Positions 1 through 5,724 of a stretch of 19,686 nucleotides of DNA are shown here, one piece after another. How positions within the stretch are numbered: the stretch's first letter is position 1; each line of letters starts with the position of its first letter. A program made the translations under genes and the position numbers. Location of the stretch: positions 1 through 19,686 of the forward strand of contig NZ_CAMJVK010000031.1 of NCBI RefSeq assembly GCF_946221515.1. The letters are read 5' to 3'. This DNA is from an uncultured Fenollaria sp. Its GTDB lineage: Bacteria; Bacillota; Clostridia; Tissierellales; Peptoniphilaceae. The notes below the pieces were generated by a model that saw only the letters and a list, made by a program, of their open reading frames with translations, made no database searches and was not told where the DNA came from.

Positions 1-2
1 AC

Positions 3-26
3 CCTAACCCTAACCCTAACCCTAAT
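3..26 (+). repeat. CCTAAC hexamer repeat encoding (Pro-Asn)4
   Basis: Four hexamers, the last ending in AAT. The DNA is identical to the vertebrate telomere repeat, but here it is in frame and encodes Pro-Asn pairs of a surface-protein linker that continues into the stalk domain. The array runs off the left edge, so its full length is unknown. Confidence 0.8.
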
Positions 27-614
27 CCAGATCCAGGTGAACCAGATAGACCATACTGGCCAGGAGATGATTACTATAGACCACACAGACCATATTGGCC
101 AGAAGACGATTACTATAGACCATATAGACCATATAGACCTAATAATGACGATAGAAGAGTAGCTGAAGAAGAAGAAAAACCAGCTGAAAAAACTACAATG
201 ACTGAAATTAAGGCTATTGCTACTATAGGTTCAAAAGAATTAGAAATATTGATTAATGGAATTAGTTCTAAAAAGACTATGGATGTAGCTGCTCAAATTA
301 ATAATGGAAGAACAATGCTTCCACTAAGATTTGTAGCTGAAGCTCTTGGTTTCAAAGTTATGTGGATTAGTGAAACAAGAACAGTAGTTATATATGACGA
401 TGAATTCAAAGTTGAAATACCTGTTGACAGTAATTTAATTATAGTTAACGGTGTAAGTTACGAAAGCGATGTTAAACCGCAACTAGTAAATAACAGAACT
501 TTACTTCCAATTGCAAACATTGCAAGAGCACTAGGCTTAAAGGACGGTACTGATATACTTTGGAACCCAACAACAAGACAAGCGACAGTAATTAGAAGAA
601 TTTATTCAAAATAA
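3..614 (+). CDS. Copper amine oxidase N-terminal-like (stalk) domain surface protein, 5' end missing
   Basis: The reading frame is open from the left edge to the TAA at 612-614, so 203 C-terminal residues are visible and the true start lies outside. The visible part begins with four Pro-Asn pairs, then an aromatic/Pro/Asp-rich linker with two 13-residue repeats (RPYWPGDDYYRPH and RPYWPEDDYYRPY), then an acidic/Lys stretch, then about 138 residues matching the copper amine oxidase N-terminal-like domain. That domain shows LING...NGRTMLPLRFVAEALG, then VNNRTLLPIANIARALG and a closing LWNPTTRQATVI. Such domains occur in secreted or wall-associated Firmicutes proteins, usually as binding or stalk modules and not as oxidases. 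The ATG at 198 lies inside the frame, has no ribosome binding site and is not the start. The function of the whole protein is unknown; surface location is inferred from the domain and the linker. Confidence 0.85.
   Translation, partial: PNPNPNPNPDPGEPDRPYWPGDDYYRPHRPYWPEDDYYRPYRPYRPNNDDRRVAEEEEKPAEKTTMTEIKAIATIGSKELEILINGISSKKTMDVAAQINNGRTMLPLRFVAEALGFKVMWISETRTVVIYDDEFKVEIPVDSNLIIVNGVSYESDVKPQLVNNRTLLPIANIARALGLKDGTDILWNPTTRQATVIRRIYSK
48..140 (+). repeat. 39-bp coding tandem repeat (13-residue Arg-Pro-Tyr-Trp-Pro linker)
   Basis: Two full units, 48-86 and 87-125, and a partial third, 126-140. They encode RPYWPGDDYYRPH, RPYWPEDDYYRPY and RPYRP. The DNA copies differ partly at silent positions (TAC/TAT, GAT/GAC) and by Gly/Glu at one site, so the copies have diverged while keeping the aromatic/Pro/Asp pattern. 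Confidence 0.7.
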
Positions 615-628
615 AATATTAAATTAAA

Positions 629-663
629 AAAATATCCGTAGGGTCTAGCCTTACGGATATTTT
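629..663. terminator. Bidirectional rho-independent terminator between the stalk-protein gene and dinB
   Basis: Arms 629-643 and 649-663 form a 15-bp stem with one G-T pair and a 5-base loop. On the minus strand the stem is followed by a run of six T and then AATTT, which is a strong end for dinB. On the plus strand the T residues lie within the arm and just after it. It serves two convergent genes. Confidence 0.85.
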
Positions 664-680
664 CTATTATCTTCTACTGT

Positions 681-1919
681 CTATATCATATTTTTAAAAC
701 CACTTGGCAAGGTAACGACGCTTGGCTTTTCTGGCATCTTGCTATTGAGCTCGAGACCCAAGTAGCCAATCTTGTCACTCCCAAACTTTTCTCTAATCTC
801 GTTAAAGACCTTCTCAAGTCTATCGTCTTTGATGACTTTTTTTGGGGCAAATAGACTCAGCTGCTCAGTCTTTGTGTTCCTCGTAAGATTTATCGCGGAT
901 ATCGTGAGGCTCCTAATCGCTTCCTTGAAGTCGTAGCGCTCCTTAAAGAGCTCCATGGCCTTGTCGTTTAGCCTAAGTGCGCTGATGCTTGTCTCAGTGA
1001 AGACCTTTTGGAAGCTCACGTAGCTAAGATTTTTATCCCTTATCGTTATTCTCACGCCGCCTGCCTTGAGATCCTCTTCGATTAATTTTTTACTCACCTC
1101 AATGGCGAGCTCCTCGAATATCTTTTTCACCTCATCGTATGAGTTTAGATCTGCCTTGGTGGTTACACCTCTGGATATGGACTTGATCCTATCGTGGTGG
1201 TAGTAGTCGCAAACCTCGCTAGTGTCGTAGCCGTTCGCGTACTGCCATAGATATAGTCCTCTTATTCCAAGCTTTCTTTTTAATAGATTTACATCTGCCT
1301 TAGCGAGTTCGCCCAGTGTATTAATGTTCATGTACATAAGTTTTTTCTTCGTTTTGCTGCCTATGCCAATGATGGCGTCAGTGGAGAGCGGCCAAACTAT
1401 CTCTTTAAAATCATTCTTACTTATAACTGTAACTGCATCGGGCTTCTTAAGGTCACTGCCAAGTTTTGCGAATATCTTGTTGTAGCTCACACCAATGCTG
1501 ACTGTTATGCCGAGCTCTTTCTTGATACGCTCCTTGATTTCGTGGGCAATGGTCTCGCCACTGCCAAATAGTTTTTCAGAGCCTGTCACGTCGAGCCAAC
1601 ACTCGTCTAAGCCGAAGGGTTCGACTTGATTGGTATAGCTATAGTAAATTTTATGCGCTAGTTTTGAGAACTTGAAGTACTCATCATAGTGCGGCTTTAC
1701 AGCAACTAGGCCGGGGCACTTCATCTTTGCCTCGAAGAGACTATCTCCCGTCTTTACACCAAAGGCCTTTGCTTCGTAGCTCTTAGCTAGAACTATGGAG
1801 TGTCTGTCACGGGCTGAACCGCAGACTACAAGCCGTTTACCAACGAGAGATGGATTTAGCTTTCTCTCGATAGAGGCGTAGCAGTTATTCATGTCTGAAT
1901 GAAGTATTGTTCTTGTCAT
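681..1919 (-). CDS. dinB: Y-family DNA polymerase (DNA polymerase IV, DinB type)
   Basis: Low-fidelity translesion DNA polymerase acting at stalled forks. The 412 residues have the usual Y-family length and order: palm/fingers with HSDMNNCYASIE at 7-18, the second catalytic block FGLDECWLDVTG at 102-113, thumb with helix-hairpin-helix (about 180-225), and a little-finger domain. D9, D105 and E106 fit the metal-binding triad, and Y14 sits at the steric-gate position. QLSLF at 353-357 matches the beta-clamp binding motif. The first block differs from the common DMDAFFASVE form by having Asn-Asn-Cys-Tyr. The ATG has AGGTG five bases upstream. It is a single gene with its own promoter at 1980-2008 and a strong terminator. 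It could be named UmuC/YqjH-like; the polymerase call is secure, the subfamily less so. Confidence 0.93.
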   Translation of the reverse strand: MTRTILHSDMNNCYASIERKLNPSLVGKRLVVCGSARDRHSIVLAKSYEAKAFGVKTGDSLFEAKMKCPGLVAVKPHYDEYFKFSKLAHKIYYSYTNQVEPFGLDECWLDVTGSEKLFGSGETIAHEIKERIKKELGITVSIGVSYNKIFAKLGSDLKKPDAVTVISKNDFKEIVWPLSTDAIIGIGSKTKKKLMYMNINTLGELAKADVNLLKRKLGIRGLYLWQYANGYDTSEVCDYYHHDRIKSISRGVTTKADLNSYDEVKKIFEELAIEVSKKLIEEDLKAGGVRITIRDKNLSYVSFQKVFTETSISALRLNDKAMELFKERYDFKEAIRSLTISAINLTRNTKTEQLSLFAPKKVIKDDRLEKVFNEIREKFGSDKIGYLGLELNSKMPEKPSVVTLPSGFKNMI

Positions 1920-1979
1920 CTTATCACCTGTCTTTCATCTACCTACTTAAATTTTATTGCTACTTGAATGACTAAGACA

Positions 1980-2008
1980 ATTATAGACCATTTACATGGG
2001 CTTGTCAA
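1980..2008 (-). promoter_or_regulatory. Sigma-A promoter of dinB
   Basis: On the minus strand TTGACA (2003-2008) and TATAAT (1980-1985) are separated by exactly 17 bp. Both hexamers are perfect consensus. Transcription would start near 1973, giving a leader of about 50 bases before the ATG at 1919. Confidence 0.88.
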
Positions 2009-2033
2009 TACTACTTTTGTAGTATATTTGACA
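2003..2033. promoter_or_regulatory. Palindrome overlapping the dinB -35 (candidate operator)
   Basis: The core TACTACTTTTGTAGTA at 2009-2024 is a perfect inverted repeat with a 4-base spacer. It is flanked by TGTCAA (2003-2008, the -35 on the other strand) and TTGACA (2028-2033), which extends the symmetry with a small offset. The core abuts the upstream edge of the -35. It does not resemble the Bacillus-type LexA box (GAAC-N4-GTTC). The regulator is unknown; use as an operator is inferred from position and symmetry. Confidence 0.5.
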
Positions 2034-2108
2034 GTTTTAGTCATATAGTCAAATAAAGAAGCTTAGTGACTTGTCTTAAAGATAGTGGACGTGCTTATGC
2101 CATTGTGT

Positions 2109-2252
2109 GTCATTCGTCAAATAAAATCATTATCTCTATCGCATGTCATTTGTCAAGCAAAATCACTTTTATAAATGCTCGTCATATCTTAAGTAAAATC
2201 ACTATTGCCATCGCGCGTCATTTGTTAAGTAAAATCACTAGTCTTATGATGG
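2109..2252. repeat. 36-bp tandem repeat, four units, noncoding
   Basis: Units start at 2109, 2145, 2181 and 2217, each beginning GTCAT and containing a conserved TAAAATCACT-like core about 14 bases in. A decayed fifth unit is visible at about 2253-2288 (TAGTAAAATTACTAT), and a related GTCATATAGTCAAATAAA copy lies at 2040-2057, slightly out of register. Units adjoin directly with no spacers, so this is not a CRISPR array. One frame stays open across all units (12 residues per unit from a GTG at 2066), but there is no convincing ribosome binding site. Function unknown. Confidence 0.75.
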
Positions 2253-2364
2253 ACCTTTAATTAGTAAAATTACTATCTGAATAGTTTTTTATATATGGGC
2301 GCAAGACCATAATCATGGTGAGGACAAAGAGCTTAATATTAATTTAGATAATCGCTTAAAAACC

Positions 2365-2393
2365 TTGTAAAATCGCCGCGAATATGGTATTAT
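2365..2393 (+). promoter_or_regulatory. Promoter of the ecfA1-ecfA2-ecfT-truA operon
   Basis: TTGTAA (2365-2370), 17 bp, then TATTAT (2388-2393), preceded by TG one base upstream (extended -10). The predicted start near 2400 is directly before AGGTGA at 2401-2406, so the leader would be only about 11 bases. Confidence 0.7.
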
Positions 2394-2410
2394 TAAGTTT
2401 AGGTGATAGC

Positions 2411-3226
2411 ATGATTAAATTTGAAAATGTAAGTTTTGCTTACGACAAAAATGAAAAAGACAAGAAGGCTCTAGACGATGTGAGCTTTGAGATAGAGAAG
2501 GGCGAGTTCGTGTCTATACTTGGCATGAACGGCAGTGGCAAGTCAACCATAGCGAAGGTCATGGACGGCATTTTGCTTCCGACTGAAGGCGATGCGACTG
2601 TCATGGGCATGAACACGAAGAACGAAGAAAACCTTCTTGAGATAAGACAAAACTTAGGTCTTGTCTTTCAAAATCCGGACAATCAAATCATAGCGACTAT
2701 AGTCGAAGAGGACGTTGCCTTTGGGCCGGAGAATCTTGGTCTACCAACGCCTGAGATTAGAAAGAGGGTCGACGAAGCTTTGGAGATAGTATCGATGAGT
2801 GAATACAAAAAGCACGCGCCGAACCTATTGAGCGGTGGACAAAAGCAAAGGCTAGCCATCGCAGGTATACTTGCTATCAACCCGAACATCATTGTCTTTG
2901 ACGAGCCGACTGCCATGCTCGATCCAGTGGGCAGGAAGGAAGTCATGGACACCATTATCAAACTGAACAGAAAATATGAAAAGACTATAGTACTCATCAC
3001 GCACTTCATGAGCGAGGCGGTTCTATCTGACAGGCTCATGGTTATGCACGAGGGCAAATTGGTCTGGGACGATACACCTAGAAGGATTTTCTCCGACGTG
3101 AAAAAGGTGCACTCGCTTGGACTTGATGTGCCGCAAGTGACTGAGATAAGCAATCTTCTTAAGGAGGACGGCTTCGATGTTGCTGGTGATGAGCTAAGCA
3201 TAGATGAATTGGTGGCAAAATTATGA
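2411..3226 (+). CDS. ecfA1: ECF transporter ATP-binding protein EcfA1
   Basis: One of two ATPases of a group II energy-coupling factor transporter, which drives uptake of vitamins or metals through exchangeable S-components. The 271 residues contain Walker A GMNGSGKST (38-46), Q-loop FQNPDNQ (Q87), ABC signature LSGGQKQR (140-147), Walker B IIVFDEP (160-166) and switch His (H198). The Asn-Pro-Asp-Asn-Gln Q-loop context is that of EcfA1. I place the start at the ATG at 2411, which has AGGTGA at 2401-2406; the in-frame ATG at 2384 precedes and abuts the -10 and would not be transcribed from this promoter. The gene overlaps ecfA2 by ATGA. No S-component gene is in the window. Confidence 0.94.
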   Translation: MIKFENVSFAYDKNEKDKKALDDVSFEIEKGEFVSILGMNGSGKSTIAKVMDGILLPTEGDATVMGMNTKNEENLLEIRQNLGLVFQNPDNQIIATIVEEDVAFGPENLGLPTPEIRKRVDEALEIVSMSEYKKHAPNLLSGGQKQRLAIAGILAINPNIIVFDEPTAMLDPVGRKEVMDTIIKLNRKYEKTIVLITHFMSEAVLSDRLMVMHEGKLVWDDTPRRIFSDVKKVHSLGLDVPQVTEISNLLKEDGFDVAGDELSIDELVAKL

Positions 3227-4083
3227 TTGAAATAAAAAATTTATCATTTATATATAATAAGGACACGCCGTTTGAGGTGAAGGCGCTTGACGATATATCG
3301 CTAACTATCAAGGATAATAGCTTTATCGGCATCATCGGTCACACTGGTAGCGGTAAGTCGACTTTTATGCAACAATTAAATGGCTTACTTAGACCTACAT
3401 CTGGCACTATAATTATAGATGGAGTGGACATAACGCAAAAGGACATCAAGCTAAACAAGCTTCGCGAGAGCGTTGGCATGGTCTTTCAATATCCTGAGTA
3501 TCAGCTTTTTGAAGAGACTGTTGAAAAGGATGTTGCCTTTGGCCCGAAGAACCTTGGCCTAAGTGACGAAGAAGTCGCGATACGTGTTAAGGACGCGATT
3601 GAGGACGTTAAGCTTGACTACGAATGGGTTAAGGACAGGTCACCCTTTGAATTATCAGGTGGACAAAAAAGGCGTGTTGCCATAGCGGGCATACTTGCTA
3701 TGAGGCCGAAGGTACTTATACTTGACGAGCCAACAGCGGGTCTTGACCCGAGGGCTAGGGAAGAAATACTTGATGAGATCTATGATATATACAAAAAGAC
3801 TAAAATCACTGTAGTTTTGGTCTCACACTCGATGGAGGACGTCTTTACTTATGCGAATGAGATAGTCGTTTTAAGCAAGGGAAGGCTTATTATGCACAAG
3901 ACTACTGACGAAGCGGTTAAGGAGCGTGAACTTCTTAAGAAATACGATGTTGGCGTGCCTGAGATAACTGAGTTTATGTTTACTTTGCAGGAGAAATATC
4001 CGGGTCTAAATCCATATGTCAAGACCGTTGAAGAGGCAAGGAGCCATATACACGAGTATTTCGAGGTGAAGAAAAATGTTTAA
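3223..4083 (+). CDS. ecfA2: ECF transporter ATP-binding protein EcfA2
   Basis: Second ATPase of the ECF module, forming a heterodimer with EcfA1. The 286 residues show Walker A GHTGSGKST (39-47), Q-loop FQYPEYQLF (Q89), signature LSGGQKRR (144-151), Walker B VLILDEP (164-170) and switch His in VSHSM (H202). The Tyr-Pro-Glu-Tyr-Gln-Leu-Phe Q-loop is typical of EcfA2 and separates it from EcfA1. The start codon overlaps the ecfA1 stop (ATGA), with GGTGG just upstream, so the two subunits are translationally coupled. The 3' end overlaps ecfT by 8 bases. Confidence 0.94.
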   Translation: MIEIKNLSFIYNKDTPFEVKALDDISLTIKDNSFIGIIGHTGSGKSTFMQQLNGLLRPTSGTIIIDGVDITQKDIKLNKLRESVGMVFQYPEYQLFEETVEKDVAFGPKNLGLSDEEVAIRVKDAIEDVKLDYEWVKDRSPFELSGGQKRRVAIAGILAMRPKVLILDEPTAGLDPRAREEILDEIYDIYKKTKITVVLVSHSMEDVFTYANEIVVLSKGRLIMHKTTDEAVKERELLKKYDVGVPEITEFMFTLQEKYPGLNPYVKTVEEARSHIHEYFEVKKNV

Positions 4084-4888
4084 TAACGTATCCATAGGAC
4101 AATATTTTCCGACAGATAGCTTTGTTCACAGGCTAGACCCAAGAGTTAAACTGATCTTCGTCTTCGTATTTATGATAGCGATCTTTTTCGTTGATTCATA
4201 TATCATACTTGGACTTGTGGCGATCACCATAATCACGCTTATACTAATGAGTAAGGTGCCTATAAAAATAATTATCAGAGGGCTCAAGCCGATGCGCGTG
4301 ATTATCATAATGACTTTAATCTTCAATGTATTTTTCACGCCGGGAACACAAATATTTCCAAATCTTAAGTGGCCGTCGATGACATATGAAGGGCTAAACA
4401 CAGGTCTTTTCATGTCATTTAGACTACTACTCTTAATACTTGGTTCGTCACTACTAACGCTTACGACATCGCCAATCAGACTAACTGATGGACTTGAGTC
4501 GCTAATGAGTCCGCTTAAGAAGATCAAGGTACCGACTCATGAACTAGCGATGATGATGACTATAGCCTTAAGATTCATACCGACACTGGCTGAAGAGGCG
4601 AACAAGATCAAGATGGCGCAAGAGTCGAGAGGAGCAAGCTTTAGCGGCAAGAACATCATTGAGACGGCTAAGAAGATGCTGCCACTTATGATACCACTTT
4701 TCTTAAACGCACTTAAGAGGGCGGATGAACTAGCCATCGCCATGGACGCGAGATGCTACAACGGTGGCGACAACAGAGGCAAGCTAAATCCACTTATCTA
4801 CACAAAGACAGATAAAGTAGCTATAATTGTAATACTGATATACTTTGGCTTTATAATATCGACAAAGTATCTATTTAATTTCATATGA
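4076..4888 (+). CDS. ecfT: ECF transporter transmembrane protein EcfT
   Basis: Membrane scaffold that links the ATPase pair to substrate-binding S-components. The 270 residues hold several hydrophobic spans (about 25-60, 75-88, 110-130 and the C-terminal 248-268) and a cytoplasmic coupling region with the two family motifs: AQESRGASF (181-189) and AMDARCYNGG (222-231). The usual Ala-Arg-Gly signature is here Ser-Arg-Gly in the first motif and Ala-Arg-Cys in the second. GAGGTGA lies six bases before the ATG. The gene overlaps ecfA2 by 8 bases and truA by 4. Confidence 0.93.
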   Translation: MFNNVSIGQYFPTDSFVHRLDPRVKLIFVFVFMIAIFFVDSYIILGLVAITIITLILMSKVPIKIIIRGLKPMRVIIIMTLIFNVFFTPGTQIFPNLKWPSMTYEGLNTGLFMSFRLLLLILGSSLLTLTTSPIRLTDGLESLMSPLKKIKVPTHELAMMMTIALRFIPTLAEEANKIKMAQESRGASFSGKNIIETAKKMLPLMIPLFLNALKRADELAIAMDARCYNGGDNRGKLNPLIYTKTDKVAIIVILIYFGFIISTKYLFNFI

Positions 4889-5619
4889 AGAACATAAAAT
4901 TACTTATAGATTTTGACGGGACAAATTATTCTGGCTTTCAAGCGCAAGAGAATGCTCACACAGTAGAGGACGTGCTGAACGTATCCATTAGCAAGGCTTT
5001 GGGTGAAGACATAAAGGTTATCGGCTGCTCGAGGACTGACAAGGGCGTGAGTGCAAGAGGCTTTGTTTTGAATTTCAAAACTGAATCCGTATGTCCGGTC
5101 GAAAAGATGATATATCCAATCAACGACAAGCTTCCTGAGGACATCAGGGTCCTTAAGAGTGAAGAGGCGCCAGATGACTTTCACGCGCGCTTCTCATCTA
5201 AGGGCAAGTACTATAGATACACGCTTGAGCACAGGAAGTTTGGCAGGGCGACTGACAGGCACTTTGCATACAACTTTCCTTATAAGCTTGATCTTGACTT
5301 GATGCGCGAGGCGGCGAAATACATGGTCGGCGAGAAGGACTATAGAGCCTTCATGGCCATAGGTAGCGACGTTGACACGACGGTGAGGACCATTCACTCG
5401 GTCGACATCATTAGGGACGGCGACTTTGTCTACATCGACGTCAAAGGCAGAAGCTTTTTATACAATATGGTCAGGATTATGGCGGGCACACTCGTTTTTG
5501 TTGGTACTGGCATCTTGGATATAGATGAGATGGCTAGAGCGATAGACGAGGGCGATAGAAGGGGACTTGCACCGACTTTGCCAGCGAAGGGACTAGTCTT
5601 AGAAGAAGTTTATTATTAA
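4885..5619 (+). CDS. truA: tRNA pseudouridine(38-40) synthase TruA
   Basis: Converts uridines 38-40 of the tRNA anticodon stem-loop to pseudouridine. The 244 residues match the usual TruA length. The N-terminal strand LIDFDGTNYSGFQ (7-19) and the catalytic block GCSRTDKGVSA (47-57, nucleophile D52) are clear, as are HARFSSKGKYYRY (165-ish onward in the linker to the second half) and GRSFLYNMVRIMAGTL near the C-terminus. The ATG overlaps the ecfT stop (ATGA) and has no ribosome binding site of its own, so translation is probably coupled. ecfA1-ecfA2-ecfT-truA is a well-known Firmicutes order; here the operon ends at truA with a terminator. Confidence 0.95.
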   Translation: MKNIKLLIDFDGTNYSGFQAQENAHTVEDVLNVSISKALGEDIKVIGCSRTDKGVSARGFVLNFKTESVCPVEKMIYPINDKLPEDIRVLKSEEAPDDFHARFSSKGKYYRYTLEHRKFGRATDRHFAYNFPYKLDLDLMREAAKYMVGEKDYRAFMAIGSDVDTTVRTIHSVDIIRDGDFVYIDVKGRSFLYNMVRIMAGTLVFVGTGILDIDEMARAIDEGDRRGLAPTLPAKGLVLEEVYY

Positions 5620-5622
5620 TAT

Positions 5623-5655
5623 ATATCTCTTGGTGAGAGCCGAGAGATATTTTTT
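5623..5655 (+). terminator. Rho-independent terminator after truA
   Basis: Stem ATATCTCTTGG (5623-5633) pairs with CCGAGAGATAT (5640-5650) with one G-T pair, a 6-base loop and a run of T at 5650-5655. The T run touches the first half-site of the fic operator array. Confidence 0.88.
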
Positions 5656-5724
5656 CGCCTAAAACTTGACGAATCACCTAAAATATGGTACAATTTAGGC
5701 GATAAAGAGAGGAGGTTTAGGCGA
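5655..5724 (+). promoter_or_regulatory. Four-half-site operator array over the fic promoter and start codon
   Basis: Four copies of a 9-mer: TCGCCTAAA at 5655-5663, TCACCTAAA at 5674-5682, TTTAGGCGA at 5694-5702 and TTTAGGCGA at 5716-5724. The first two are reverse complements of the last two (one mismatch in the second). They form two nearly concentric inverted repeats. Starts are 19, 20 and 22 bp apart, roughly two helical turns. They surround the -35, lie in the spacer, overlap the end of the -10, and overlap the ATG. This looks like a repressor array; the binding protein is not shown by the sequence. Confidence 0.7.
5666..5694 (+). promoter_or_regulatory. Sigma-A promoter of fic
   Basis: TTGACG (5666-5671), 17 bp, TACAAT (5689-5694), with TG one base before the -10 (extended -10). 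Start expected near 5701. The ribosome binding site AGAGGAGG lies at 5708-5715, 8 bases before the ATG. Confidence 0.85.

Larger units (their letters stand above)
1920..2410. other. 491-bp intergenic region between divergent dinB and ecfA1
   Basis: No convincing gene is seen. From left to right it holds the dinB ribosome binding site and promoter, a palindrome overlapping the dinB -35, a 36-bp tandem repeat array with degenerate flanks, a stretch without recognised features (about 2289-2364) except a short ACCAT/ATGGT inverted repeat at 2306-2319, and the ecfA1 promoter. No riboswitch pattern was recognised. Confidence 0.6.

Noticed and set aside
1..26. Telomere repeat or host contamination at the left edge
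   Set aside because: The hexamers are in frame with a long bacterial coding sequence and encode Pro-Asn pairs of its linker.
198..614. Complete 138-residue gene starting at ATG 198
   Set aside because: The frame is open upstream to the window edge and no ribosome binding site precedes this ATG; it is the tail of a longer gene.
2028..2056. Plus-strand promoter with TTGACA at 2028-2033
   Set aside because: No acceptable -10 lies 16-18 bp downstream; the hexamer is better explained as the flank of the dinB palindrome.
2109..2252. CRISPR array
   Set aside because: Units of 36 bp adjoin directly with no unique spacers, units are diverged, and no cas gene is present.
2066..2260. 64-residue coding sequence over the 36-bp repeats
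   Set aside because: It starts at GTG without a good ribosome binding site and consists only of the repeat; frame continuity follows from a unit length divisible by three.
2384..2410. N-terminal extension of EcfA1 from ATG 2384
   Set aside because: It overlaps the -10 region and lacks a ribosome binding site, while ATG 2411 has AGGTGA at the right distance and fits the family N-terminus.
2683..3201. 172-residue minus-strand frame inside ecfA1
   Set aside because: Shadow of a conserved ABC ATPase gene; Ser-rich translation with no family features.
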